Assembly (NCBI RefSeq): GCF_004795105.1
Contig: NZ_SSBL01000001.1
Coordinates: 186,001 to 250,000 of the forward strand
DNA length: 64,000 nucleotides
Direction: 5' to 3'
Origin: Streptomyces sp. A0642
Lineage (GTDB): Bacteria > Actinomycetota > Actinomycetes > Streptomycetales > Streptomycetaceae
Made by a program: the position numbers and the translations under genes. Below the pieces are notes generated by a model, which ran no database searches, was not told the origin of the DNA, and worked only from the letters and a program-made list of their open reading frames with translations. Every line of letters starts with the position of its first letter. The stretch's first letter is position 1. This document shows positions 24,764 through 33,025 of this stretch, piece after piece.

Positions 24764-26035
24764 TCACAGTCCCGGGCGGGCGACGGCAGGCTGCTGCGAC
24801 GCCCGTTCACGGCCGGCGGCAACGCCGGAACGGGTCACCGCCGCCGCGCCCACCAGTGCCGGGGCCGCCGCCAGTGCGAAGCACAGGGCGAGCGGCAGCC
24901 GGTCCACGAGCACCCCGATCACGGCGCTGCCGCCCGACGCCCCCGCGTTGAACGCGGTGTTGACCCAGGCGCCCGCCTGGGTGCGCCGGGTGGCGTCGAC
25001 CGACTCGTCGGCGATCAGATACGCGGTCGTGAGTGCCGGGGCGACGAAGAGCCCGGCGACCGCGACGACGGCGACCAGCACATACAGGTGGGGCGACACC
25101 CCCGCCACCATCAGCGCCGCACCCAGCGCGGCGGCCACCACCGGCAGCCGCACCCGGCCCGCCGACTTCCACCGGACCGCGCCGTAGGCCAGGCCGCCCA
25201 CGGCGCTCCCGGCCGAGAGCGCCGCCAGCACCCAGGACACCGCCGCCGGTTGATGAAGCCGTTCGGTGAACGCCACCACCAGCAGATCGAGCGCACCGAG
25301 GCACAGCCCCACGGCGGCCGTCACCGCGACCGCGTGCCGCAGGGCGACGATGCCGTGCAGCCGCGGTCGGGGAGCGGCGGGCGTGCCGGCCGGAGGCCGC
25401 TCGGCACTCACCCGCTCCCGGGAGACCGCGGGCGACGACACCAGCGCCGCCGCCCCCGTGAGCACGAGCACCGCACCGGCGAGGACACCGGCGGCCGCCT
25501 CGGTGACCGTCACCACGATCCCCACCAGCAACGGGCCCGTCACGTACAGCAGTTCCTCGGCGACGCCGTCCAGGCTGTACGCGCGCTGCAGCAATTCCCG
25601 GTCGGACACGAGGCTGCTCCACAGCGTCCGCATGACCGGCCCCAGGGGAGGTGTGCAGGCGCCCGCCGCCACGGCGAGCGCACCCAGCACGAGCGGCGGG
25701 GCGCCCGGCCGCCAGGTGGCCAGGGCGAGTGCGGCGAGCAGTGCCGCGTACAGCCCGGCCATCGGCGGGAGGGCCCGGCGCGGCCCGTGGCGGTCGATCA
25801 GCGCCGCCCGGGCGGGGGAGAGCACGACACTCGCGGCGCCGAACAGAGCCAGGGCGCCACCGGCCACGGAGTACGAGCCGGTGGCGTACTTGATCGCGAG
25901 CAGGAGGGAGAGAGGGACGATTCCGTACGAGAGGCGCCCCAGCAGCGCGGCACCGAAGGTCCGTGCGGCATGGGGGGTGCGCAGCACGGTGGCGTACGAA
26001 GGCGCGCGCGAGGGCGCGGGAGAAGGCGTGAGCAC
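24764..26035 (-). CDS. MFS transporter
   Basis: A 423-residue membrane protein with about 12 hydrophobic segments in two halves and a central hydrophilic loop (RVSAERPPAGTPAAPRPRLHG). The cytoplasmic loop between helices 2 and 3 reads SPARAALIDRHGPRRALP, the family's D-R-x-G-x-R-R-type motif. Features such as GWVNTAFNAG-like AGAWVNTAFNAGASGGSAVIGVLVDR resemble bacterial drug or sugar efflux members. The substrate cannot be predicted. Start is GTG at 26035 with GAGGAAT upstream. It follows the nucleotidyltransferase-like gene on the same strand, separated by a hairpin, so co-transcription is doubtful. Confidence 0.8.
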   Translation of the reverse strand: MLTPSPAPSRAPSYATVLRTPHAARTFGAALLGRLSYGIVPLSLLLAIKYATGSYSVAGGALALFGAASVVLSPARAALIDRHGPRRALPPMAGLYAALLAALALATWRPGAPPLVLGALAVAAGACTPPLGPVMRTLWSSLVSDRELLQRAYSLDGVAEELLYVTGPLLVGIVVTVTEAAAGVLAGAVLVLTGAAALVSSPAVSRERVSAERPPAGTPAAPRPRLHGIVALRHAVAVTAAVGLCLGALDLLVVAFTERLHQPAAVSWVLAALSAGSAVGGLAYGAVRWKSAGRVRLPVVAAALGAALMVAGVSPHLYVLVAVVAVAGLFVAPALTTAYLIADESVDATRRTQAGAWVNTAFNAGASGGSAVIGVLVDRLPLALCFALAAAPALVGAAAVTRSGVAAGRERASQQPAVARPGL

Positions 26036-26100
26036 GATGGCATTCCTCGTGGGGGCAGCGCGCAGACCCGGCGCTGCGGAGGGGCGGGGACACCGGAGTG

Positions 26101-26124
26101 CCGCACCCGTGATGACGGGTGCGG
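26101..26124 (-). terminator. Hairpin between nucleotidyltransferase-like gene and MFS gene
   Basis: Arms CCGCACCCGT and ACGGGTGCGG pair perfectly around GATG. It lies downstream of the 26206-27246 gene and within the leader of the MFS gene, so it could terminate one or attenuate the other. Confidence 0.6.
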
Positions 26125-26205
26125 TCGGAGCGGAGCCCTACGCACGAGGAAGGAACATCCGGGCAAAGTAGCAGAGCGCACGCCGCGACGACAGAGGGTC
26201 CCGCC

Positions 26206-27246
26206 CTATCCGGTGATGTCCGGATGGGCCGCCAGAACGGCCTCCGCGGCCTCGTCCAGCCGGGGAAGGAACCCGAGGACCTTCTCCCGCCGGTCCAGCA
26301 GGCCGGCGGTCGAGGTGATCCCGGTGAGCTCCGCCACCGCCGCCCGGAACGCGGGCAGGCGCGCGGAGTGCAGCGCCGGAGCGTCCACGGCCAGCACCGC
26401 GTGGCAGCGTGCGAGCGTCGCCACGATCCAGAAGACCGCCTCACGGTGCTCGCCCCGGTCCAGGAGTTCCAGGCTGCCGTCGACGGCGACGGGGCGTGCC
26501 CGCGCGGTGAGGTCGCTGCTGAAGAAGAACGGGGTGCGCGCCACCGGGACCGTGGCGTCGAACGTCCGCGTCAGTTCGCCCACGTGACGCCGCACCACGC
26601 GCTCGGAGACGTCCGCACAGCCCAGGAGTTCCAGCAGTTCCGGGTAGAGCTCCGGCTGCCCGTACGCGGTGAGCACCTCGCGCACGGCCCGGTAGCGCAG
26701 CCGGACGGTGGGGTTGCGCAGGGCGGCGACCAGCAGGACGTGCGTGGTGACCCCGGTGGGGAACATCCAGGCGGGCACCTGCTCGTGGAAGGGGGCGGAG
26801 GGGTCGAACGCGGCCAGGCGGCCCTCGACGCGCTGCCGTGCGTCCAGGCACCGGCGGCGGACCCGGCCCCGCTCGGCGAAGCGGGACGACACGTAGGCGC
26901 TCAGGGCGCGCAGCTCGCCGGTGGGGTCGTCGATGACGCTGTCGCGGCGGAAGCCGGCCGCCAGATGGTACGAGGCGAGCACGGCCTCCGGGTCGCGCAG
27001 TTCGGCCCACGGCACGTAGGTGATCTCCAGCAGAGCCCCGTCGTGGAGGAGTTTGCCGAGCTTGGCGGTCGGCCCTCCGCCCTCCGTGACGACCATGACA
27101 TCGACGTCGGAGGAGGGGGCGAGCTCCGCTTCGTCCGGCCGTCCGACCGTCGACCCGCTGAAGTACGCCCCGCGGTAACCGGGGGTGGTGTGGGCGTGGG
27201 CGGCCACCCAGCGGACCGCGGCGGCGCGTGCCGCTCCCACTCTCAT
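26206..27246 (-). CDS. Nucleotidyltransferase-fold protein of unknown substrate
   Basis: A 346-residue protein. The N-terminal pol-beta-type nucleotidyltransferase motif is visible as YFSGSTVGRPDEAELAPSSDVDVMVV, that is GS followed by a D-x-D metal pair near residues 30-50, and a third acidic residue in LLEITYVPW. A helical C-terminal half follows. The layout resembles aminoglycoside adenylyltransferase-like or HEPN-MNT-like enzymes, but no substrate-specific motif is recognised. GAGGAG precedes ATG 27246 at good spacing. The neighbours are MarR upstream and an MFS exporter downstream, a combination often found with resistance functions; this is inference only. Confidence 0.65.
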   Translation of the reverse strand: MRVGAARAAAVRWVAAHAHTTPGYRGAYFSGSTVGRPDEAELAPSSDVDVMVVTEGGGPTAKLGKLLHDGALLEITYVPWAELRDPEAVLASYHLAAGFRRDSVIDDPTGELRALSAYVSSRFAERGRVRRRCLDARQRVEGRLAAFDPSAPFHEQVPAWMFPTGVTTHVLLVAALRNPTVRLRYRAVREVLTAYGQPELYPELLELLGCADVSERVVRRHVGELTRTFDATVPVARTPFFFSSDLTARARPVAVDGSLELLDRGEHREAVFWIVATLARCHAVLAVDAPALHSARLPAFRAAVAELTGITSTAGLLDRREKVLGFLPRLDEAAEAVLAAHPDITG

Positions 27247-27414
27247 GTACGGACTCCTCGGGATAGGTCCGGCCGGGTGACACAGCAGGAGGCCTCGGGT
27301 CCGGCGGAAGGCGCCCGGGACGTCCCGGTGCCGGTGACCGCGAAGGACGGAGGCCCGGCCTTCGTGCCTAGCACGACCACGCGCGCCGTCACGGGCCGGC
27401 CTTCCGGCGCCTGA

Positions 27415-27430
27415 CGGCCCCACGGGGCCG
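27415..27430 (-). terminator. Short hairpin after the MarR gene
   Basis: Arms CGGCCCC and GGGGCCG pair around AC, 11 bases past the marR-type gene's stop. The stem is short, so confidence is moderate. Confidence 0.45.
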
Positions 27431-27441
27431 GCCCGGGTGTC

Positions 27442-27897
27442 TCAGGACCGTTCCTGCTTGCGGAGACTGGCGGCGTCCTCCGCGTAGGTGACGAGCAGCC
27501 GGGCGAATCGGAGCCGTTCCTCCCCGGGCCAGTCGCGGGTGATGCGCTCGAACGAACGGCGCTGTTCGGTGGCGAAGCGGTCGCGCAGGGCGTCGCCGTC
27601 GGGGGTCAGTCTCAGTACGGTGCGCCGGCCGTCCTGCTGGGAGGCCTCCCGCAGCAGGTATCCCTGCTGGATGCAGTCGGACACCATCCGGCTGGCCACC
27701 GACTGGTCCGTGCCCAGCTCCTCGGCGACCGCGCCCACGGTCGTCTCGCCCGTGCGCTCGGCGACGACGTTGAGCACCAGGTTGCGGGAGAGGTCCTTGC
27801 CGGAGGACGGGGTGCGCCGCCGGAGCCTGGAGAACGCCGGGCCGACGGCGTTGAGCACCGCCTCGTCGTCACGCCCGTCCGCGTTGCCGTTTGTCAT
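27442..27897 (-). CDS. MarR family transcriptional regulator
   Basis: A 151-residue winged-helix protein. The recognition region reads TTVGAVAEELGTDQSVASRMVSDCIQQGYLLREASQQDGRRTVLRLTPDG (seen as the HTH followed by the DGRR wing), and terminal dimerisation helices flank it. MarR proteins repress adjacent genes and release DNA on binding a phenolic or other ligand, or on oxidation. It is divergent from the amidohydrolase gene with a 107-bp AT-rich gap holding palindromic sequence, so autoregulation and control of the amidohydrolase are likely. No cysteine in a sensing position is apparent in the HTH, apart from one Cys in the recognition segment (SDCIQQ). Confidence 0.88.
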   Translation of the reverse strand: MTNGNADGRDDEAVLNAVGPAFSRLRRRTPSSGKDLSRNLVLNVVAERTGETTVGAVAEELGTDQSVASRMVSDCIQQGYLLREASQQDGRRTVLRLTPDGDALRDRFATEQRRSFERITRDWPGEERLRFARLLVTYAEDAASLRKQERS

Positions 27898-27918
27898 GGG
27901 GCAACTGTAACGCCACAG

Positions 27919-27962
27919 GAATATGCTTGGCAGCCAGCAAATGTATGTTTTACTGCATATAA
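27919..27962. promoter_or_regulatory. AT-rich divergent promoter with palindromic MarR operator candidates
   Basis: An unusually AT-rich 44-bp patch in high-GC surroundings. It contains GCTTGGCAGCCAGC, an imperfect inverted repeat around GGC-A-GCC, and an outer pair ATATGC/GCATAT. Location between marR and its divergent neighbour supports an operator. Confidence 0.5.
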
Positions 27963-28004
27963 AGCGGCGGGCGGCACCGCCCTGTACGGAAGTGAGCTGC
28001 AGCG

Positions 28005-29237
28005 ATGACCACCACCGCCATCACCCATGCGCGCGTCTTCGACGGTGAACGGGTCCGCGAGGAGAGCACCGTCGTCCTCGAAGGCCCGGTCATCAGGTCC
28101 GTCGGGGGAGCGGTGCCGGAAGGGGCGGCCGTCGTCGACGCCCGGGGAGGCACCCTCCTGCCGGGGCTGTTCGACGCCCACACCCACACCTCGCAGGAGG
28201 CGTTGGCCTTCGCCCTGCGGTTCGGGGTGACCACCGAACTGGAGATGCAGGGTGCCCTGACCCGGACGCGCCGGGCCCACATCGAGCAGAACGACGCGGT
28301 CGCCGACGTCCGGTCCGCCGGTTTCGGCCTCACGCCTCCCGGAGGCCATCCCAGCGAGCTGTTCCCCAAGGGCAAGCGTCCGGGGGGCGAGGGCGAGCCG
28401 GCGCCCGAACACTCCGGTGGCCTGGTCATGCCCTTCGTCACGACGCCGGACGAGGCGAAGGGGTTCATCCCGAAGCTCGTGGAGTCCGGTTCGGACTACA
28501 TCAAGTTCATGGTCGACGACGGCACGGTCGAAGGGCATCCCGGCCTGCCGTGCCTGGACCAGGAGACACTCAACGCCGGTGTCGCCGAGGCGCGCCGGCA
28601 CGGGATGCTCACCGTCGCCCACGCCCTCACCCTCGACGCCGCGCGGATGGCGGTCGAGGCCGGGATCGACGGGCTGGTCCACGTCTTCATGGACCGGCCC
28701 CACACCGACGAGATCATCCGGCTCATCGCGGAGTCCGGCACGTTCGTGGTCCCCTGCGTCGTGCTGAACGCCTCCATGATGGGCATCACCGGCGCGGCCC
28801 ACGCCGACGACGAACGCGTCGCCTCCCGCCTCGACGACCATTGGCTGACCACGCTGCGCGGCAGCTTCGACCGGTATCCGCAGGGGCGGATCGAGGACGT
28901 CCTCGCCACCGTCGGGGCACTGCACGAGGCGGGGGTCGACCTTCTGGTGGGCAGCGACGCCTCCGTGCCCGTGCCGTTCCTCGGCGGGGTCGCGCACGGC
29001 GCCAGCGTCCACCAGGAGATGGGGTATCTGGTCCGGGCGGGACTGACGCCCGCCGACGCGCTGCGTGCGGCGACGGCGACCCCGGCGCGCCGCTTCTCCC
29101 TGGACGACCGCGGGCGCATCGCCGCCGGGTTGCGGGCGGACCTGCTGCTGGTGGACGGAGACCCCACCGCCGACATCGGCCGCACCCTCGACATCCGCGC
29201 CGTCTGGCGCCGGGGTACCCGTCTCGCGGCGGGGTGA
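28005..29237 (+). CDS. Amidohydrolase family protein (imidazolonepropionase-like)
   Basis: A 410-residue metal-dependent hydrolase. The metal motif DAHTHT is at about residues 57-62 (TLLPGLFDAHTHTSQE). Further ligands are likely the Lys in YIKFMVDDG, the His residues in HALTLDAARM and GLVHVFMDRPH, and the Asp in LLVGSDASVPVPF. The C-terminal beta-sandwich ends with GLRADLLLVDGDPTADI, typical of this superfamily. The closest-looking group is the prolidase/imidazolonepropionase-related amidohydrolases that act on cyclic amides or dipeptides. The true substrate is unknown. Divergent MarR suggests induction by a small molecule, perhaps its substrate. Confidence 0.82.
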   Translation: MTTTAITHARVFDGERVREESTVVLEGPVIRSVGGAVPEGAAVVDARGGTLLPGLFDAHTHTSQEALAFALRFGVTTELEMQGALTRTRRAHIEQNDAVADVRSAGFGLTPPGGHPSELFPKGKRPGGEGEPAPEHSGGLVMPFVTTPDEAKGFIPKLVESGSDYIKFMVDDGTVEGHPGLPCLDQETLNAGVAEARRHGMLTVAHALTLDAARMAVEAGIDGLVHVFMDRPHTDEIIRLIAESGTFVVPCVVLNASMMGITGAAHADDERVASRLDDHWLTTLRGSFDRYPQGRIEDVLATVGALHEAGVDLLVGSDASVPVPFLGGVAHGASVHQEMGYLVRAGLTPADALRAATATPARRFSLDDRGRIAAGLRADLLLVDGDPTADIGRTLDIRAVWRRGTRLAAG

Positions 29238-29402
29238 CCCGCGCGACGGGCCCCGCCGCGACGGGCGCGCGGCAGATCCGGACCCCGCGAGCCCGGCGTG
29301 ATCCAAACGAGAGGCCCTAGGTCCCGCGCCCCTCATCCGCGGCCGGGTAGGGTCGGTTCCGCTTCGCAGACCCGTCCCCGACGCTCCCGGTGAGGTTGCG
29401 CG

Positions 29403-29963
29403 ATGAGGAAGATCATCTACTCCATGTCCATGTCCCTCGACGGCTTCATCGAGGGGCCGGGCCGGGACATCAGCTGGAACCGGGTCGACGAGGAACTGCA
29501 CCGCTACTTCAACGAGCGCATCGCGGAGCTGGGCGGATTCCTCCACGGGCGGGTCGTCCACGAGCTGATGGCGGACTTCTGGCCCACCGCCGACGAGGAC
29601 CCGGCCAACGCCGGGGCGATGGCCGAGTTCGCCCCCATCTGGCGGAACATGCCGAAGTACGTCTACTCCCGCACCCTGGAGAAGGTGGACTGGGCCACCG
29701 CCGTCTTCCACGACGTCGTCCCCGAAGAGGTCAGGGCACTGAAGGAGCAGCCGGGCGGCGACCTGTCCGTCGGCGGCGCCGGCCTCGCCGCGTCCTTCGC
29801 GGCGCTCGGCCTGATCGACGAGTACCGGGTCTACGTCCATCCGGTCCTCATCGGCCGCGGCACGCCCATGTTCCCGACGACGGACGCCCTCACCGCGCTG
29901 CGGCTCGCGGGGACCCGGACCTTCGGCAACGGGGTCGTGGAACTGCGGTACGAGCGGACCTGA
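29403..29963 (+). CDS. Dihydrofolate reductase family protein (RibD C-terminal type)
   Basis: A 186-residue protein of the DHFR/RibD-C fold. It starts MRKIIYSMSMSLDGFIEGPGRD, the usual opening strand and NADPH-proximal loop, and has GGFLHGRVVHELM, KYVYSRTLEKVDW, LSVGGAGLAASFAALGLIDEYRVYVHPVLIGRGTPMF. The motif GGAGLAASF and the DEYRVYVHPVLIGRG segment are diagnostic of these small NAD(P)H-dependent reductases. The substrate is unknown; such genes are abundant in Streptomyces and are not thought to be the housekeeping folate enzyme. It is monocistronic, with a strong hairpin after it. Confidence 0.88.
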   Translation: MRKIIYSMSMSLDGFIEGPGRDISWNRVDEELHRYFNERIAELGGFLHGRVVHELMADFWPTADEDPANAGAMAEFAPIWRNMPKYVYSRTLEKVDWATAVFHDVVPEEVRALKEQPGGDLSVGGAGLAASFAALGLIDEYRVYVHPVLIGRGTPMFPTTDALTALRLAGTRTFGNGVVELRYERT

Positions 29964-29970
29964 ACACACC

Positions 29971-30018
29971 CGCCGGTGCCGGACCGCGGGGCCGTACGGC
30001 CGCGGACCGGCACCGGCG
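29971..30018. terminator. Long bidirectional terminator hairpin
   Basis: Nineteen-base arms pair at 18 of 19 positions, starting CGCCGGTGCCGG and ending CCGGCACCGGCG. The 10-base loop GGCCGTACGG is itself partly self-complementary. It lies between convergent genes. Confidence 0.8.
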
Positions 30019-30023
30019 CGGGG

Positions 30024-31571
30024 TCAGCGGCCCGCCTGGAGCGCCGTCCAGGTCTCCGGACCCGCGATCCCGTCGGCGGACAGCCCGCGACTCGTCTGGT
30101 AGCTCCGGACCGCGGTCGCCGTTCCCGGGCCGAAGGTCCCGTCGGCGCCCACCGTCGAGCCGAGCGCCGCGGTCAGCGCGCGCTGGAGCCGTTTCACGGC
30201 CTCGCCCGAGGCGCCCTCGGCGAGCGTGGGGGTGGCGCCGGCCGACAGCAGCGCCGTCCAGGTCCTGGCTCCGACGACGCCGTCCGCGTCCAGCCCGCGC
30301 GCCGACTGGAACGCCGTCACCGCGCTCTGCGTGGCCGCACCGAAGCTGCCGTCCGCCTCGCCGGCCGGGTAGCCCTGCGCGTTCAGCAGCGTCTGGAGGG
30401 CCCTGACCTGTTCGCCCGTCGAACCGTTGCGCTGGGTTCCGTACGACGTGAAGCTCAGACCGTCGGCGCTCGTGGCGGTGCTCCCCGCGACCAGTTCCAT
30501 GTACCGGGTCCAGTTCCAGTACGGTCCGGGGTCGGTGTGGTCGTTGCCCGGCGCCTCACTGTGCCCGATGATGTGCGCCCGGTCCTTCGGGATGCCGTAC
30601 CGGTCGCACAGGTACGCGGTCAGGGCCGCGGAGGACCGGTACATCGAGTCCGTGAACCACGACGGGTCGTCGATGAAGCCCTCGTGCTCGATGCCGAGCG
30701 CCGAGGCGTTGGCGCTCTTGGCGTGGTACGCGGTGTCCTTGTCGCGCACCATCTGGGTGATCTGGCCGTCCGAGGAGCGGATGACGTAGTGGGCGCTCAC
30801 CTCGGACACCGGGTCCTGGAACCAGCTGATCGAGCCCGCGTACGAGCCCTGCGTGACATGGATGACCACCTTGTCGATCGCCGCCGAGCGGCCGGTGGCG
30901 TAGTTGTTCGGGTCGGCGGGCACCCACAGCGCGGACGGGTAGTCGGTGCTCCGGGTGTCCGGGCCGGGGGAGGCGAGCGGACCCTTCTGAGGGGACACCG
31001 GGCGGGCCGTCACCGAGATCCGCTCGCCGTCCGGGACGACGGTGTCGAGCCCGTCCGCGAGGAAGGTGTAGACGGCGTCGGCGTAGAGGGCGGCGGCCGG
31101 GCCGTCGGCGCCGCTGTACCGGGCGACGGCCGGGTACCAGGCGCCCAGGTCGTCGCGGTCCCGGGCGTCCAGCCCGAGCTTGTCGGCGTAGCGGCGCAGC
31201 ACGGCCGCGCCGCCGAGGATGTTGGCCGCGGTGTCGGTGCGGAGCTCGGCCAGGGATTCTCCGGTGAGGCCGGCCGCCTGCTCCAGGGTCCGGTGCGTGG
31301 GGTTGCTGACCAGGTGCATCACGCCGAAGCCGTTCGCCTGGCTGGGGCGCCCGGAGTGCCCGTCGAGCCGGGTCTCGCCGTAACCGACGGCGGCGAGCAG
31401 ATCGCGGGGTACGTCGAACCTCCGGGCTGCCTGCTCGAACGCCCGGTTCATCGGGTGCGCGGCGTCCGTCCCGGCGAGGGCCGGGGCGCCGGTCGCGGCC
31501 AGGACGGTGGCGGTGAGGGCCGCCAGCACGGAGGCGCGGGCCTTGGTGTGGGCGGCGGCGCGAGTGGGCAT
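30024..31571 (-). CDS. Secreted N-acetylmuramoyl-L-alanine amidase with two peptidoglycan-binding domains
   Basis: A 515-residue exported cell-wall hydrolase. A signal peptide (ASVLAALTATVLAATGAPALAG) comes first. Residues about 40-135 look like a lytic-transglycosylase-type helical domain with a candidate catalytic Glu in GYGETRLDGH (E66). Residues 225-365 are an Amidase_2 domain: zinc ligands H238 (VVIHVTQGS), H337 (IIGHSEA) and D347 (DHTDPGPYW), with H345 where many homologues have Lys. Two PG_binding_1 domains follow, each ending ARTWTALL or PETWTALQ after DGxFGxxT repeats. It cleaves the bond between MurNAc and the stem peptide. The transglycosylase call is weaker than the amidase call. 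Confidence 0.9.
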   Translation of the reverse strand: MPTRAAAHTKARASVLAALTATVLAATGAPALAGTDAAHPMNRAFEQAARRFDVPRDLLAAVGYGETRLDGHSGRPSQANGFGVMHLVSNPTHRTLEQAAGLTGESLAELRTDTAANILGGAAVLRRYADKLGLDARDRDDLGAWYPAVARYSGADGPAAALYADAVYTFLADGLDTVVPDGERISVTARPVSPQKGPLASPGPDTRSTDYPSALWVPADPNNYATGRSAAIDKVVIHVTQGSYAGSISWFQDPVSEVSAHYVIRSSDGQITQMVRDKDTAYHAKSANASALGIEHEGFIDDPSWFTDSMYRSSAALTAYLCDRYGIPKDRAHIIGHSEAPGNDHTDPGPYWNWTRYMELVAGSTATSADGLSFTSYGTQRNGSTGEQVRALQTLLNAQGYPAGEADGSFGAATQSAVTAFQSARGLDADGVVGARTWTALLSAGATPTLAEGASGEAVKRLQRALTAALGSTVGADGTFGPGTATAVRSYQTSRGLSADGIAGPETWTALQAGR

Positions 31572-31753
31572 ACCTGCTCCTGCTCTGGGGAGGGGGGAGA
31601 AGAACGGCCCCCGGCCCGGGTGGGGCGGGCGGAGGGCCGCGAAGCCCGCTCAGGGTATGCACCGCCCCGGGCATGACAAAGAACCGCCCGGTGTGTCGAA
31701 CTCCCGTTCACCCCAATGGAGTTGACCGACGGCGGGTCGCCGCTCCGGACCGG

Positions 31754-31793
31754 GCCGTCCGGACCCCGCCGGGGCGGTGCGGGTCCGGACGGC
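31754..31793 (-). terminator. Terminator of the nitroreductase gene
   Basis: Thirteen-base perfect arms GCCGTCCGGACCC and GGGTCCGGACGGC surround a 14-base loop. It begins 5 bases past the nitroreductase stop codon. Confidence 0.8.
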
Positions 31794-31798
31794 GGGGG

Positions 31799-32527
31799 CT
31801 ACCAGCGGTCGCGGTGGATGACGTCGGCCACCGGGCGGCGCCGGACCGGGCCGAAGTTGCCCTGCGGCCATCCGACGGGAATGGCCGCGAAGGTCTGCAT
31901 GTCCTCGGGGATGCCGAGGGCCTCCTTCCACTCCTGCTCCAGCATCAGGTGCCAGATGGTGATGTTCGCCGCCAGCCCCAGGGCCCGGGCGGCGAGCAGC
32001 ACGTTCTGGACGCCCGGATACACGCAGGAGCCCTCGGCGAGCGCCTGGAAACGGGTCTGGGTGCTCATCATGTGCTCGACGCCCGCCGGACCGAGCGCCT
32101 GCGCGTAGGCGGCCAGCCCCTCCTCCTCGATCCGGGGCTCCGGGAAGCGGTAGCAGGGCACGATCAGCGCCGGCGTGTCGGCGAAGTGGTCACGCTGGTA
32201 CTCGATCGCGGCGACCATCCGGCCGTACGCGGCGTCGTCCATGCCCTTCGGCGCGTACTTCCCGGTCGTCGCCAGATACGCGTCCACGCACCGCTTCCAC
32301 AGGGGCGCCAGACGCGCCATCACCTCGCGGTCGGTCACCACCACGTACTCGTAACACTGCATGTTCCCGCCGCTGGGACCCCAGACGGCGGCCTGTATGA
32401 GCTGCTCGAGCGTCTCGTCCGGCACCGGCTCCGGCTTGAGGCGGCGCATCGCGCGCATCGTGGACATGGTGGAGAACAGGGCCTCGGCCTCGGCCGTGCC
32501 CGCTGCCTGCGTCGTTTCGGTCGTCAT
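31799..32527 (-). CDS. Nitroreductase family protein
   Basis: A 242-residue FMN-dependent reductase of the NfsA/NfsB-like fold. The N-terminal motif is TMRAMRRLKPEPVPDETLEQLIQAAVWGPSGGNMQ, where MRAMRR binds the FMN phosphate and the GPSGGN loop follows. The C-terminal part has VLLAARALGLAANITIWHL and IPEDMQTFAAIPVGWPQGNFGPVRRRPV, matching the family's GYP-type ending. It reduces nitro compounds, quinones or related enones with NAD(P)H; the physiological substrate is unknown. The internal ATG at 32527 is chosen because the preceding in-frame residues are proline/arginine-rich non-coding sequence. Confidence 0.87.
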   Translation of the reverse strand: MTTETTQAAGTAEAEALFSTMSTMRAMRRLKPEPVPDETLEQLIQAAVWGPSGGNMQCYEYVVVTDREVMARLAPLWKRCVDAYLATTGKYAPKGMDDAAYGRMVAAIEYQRDHFADTPALIVPCYRFPEPRIEEEGLAAYAQALGPAGVEHMMSTQTRFQALAEGSCVYPGVQNVLLAARALGLAANITIWHLMLEQEWKEALGIPEDMQTFAAIPVGWPQGNFGPVRRRPVADVIHRDRW

Positions 32528-32791
32528 GATCGCGGAGTTTACGGGCGAAGCCCGGCTGTGAGGAGGCCCGTTGACCGGCCCACGGCCGGCGTGGTCCCCC
32601 GCAGCCGGACCGCGGGGGCGCGTCAGCGGATTCGCACACCTGGACAACCCCCCACCGCACGGGGGAACGCGGACGGGACCCGCCGCCGGCAGGGCGTATA
32701 AAAGGTTCCTCCGGACCAGCCGGCGTCCCCCGAAGGCACGCAGACCCCACGCGGCAAGGCGTCACCGCGTACGACAGCGGAGGAGTGCCTC

Positions 32792-33025
32792 ATGAGCACG
32801 GCAGACGAGATCAGCACCTTGCTGGTGGCGAACTTCGGAACCGACCCGGTGGCGATCAGCCCGCAGACGCCGCTCCGTCAGCTCAGCCTGGACTCCCTGG
32901 CCCTGGAGGAGCTGCGACTCCTCATCGAGGACCGGATGGGCGTCGACCTCGACGACGTCCAGCTGACCTCGCGCGACACCGTCGGCCAGCTGGTCGACGC
33001 CGTGCACCGCAAGGCCGCGGCATGA
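32792..33025 (+). CDS. Acyl carrier protein
   Basis: A 77-residue four-helix carrier protein. The phosphopantetheine site is S35 in LSLDSLALEELRLLIED, the canonical DSL motif. GGAGGAG sits 5 bp ahead of the ATG. Its stop codon overlaps the start of the downstream ketosynthase by four bases (ATGA), so the two are translationally coupled. As it is not next to fabD/fabH, it is probably a specialised carrier, not the primary fatty-acid ACP. Confidence 0.92.
   Translation: MSTADEISTLLVANFGTDPVAISPQTPLRQLSLDSLALEELRLLIEDRMGVDLDDVQLTSRDTVGQLVDAVHRKAAA

Noticed and set aside
32641..32791. Promoter-like GTATAAAAGG before the ACP gene
   Set aside because: It looks like a TATA-type string, but no -35 hexamer stands at a suitable distance, so no promoter was assigned.
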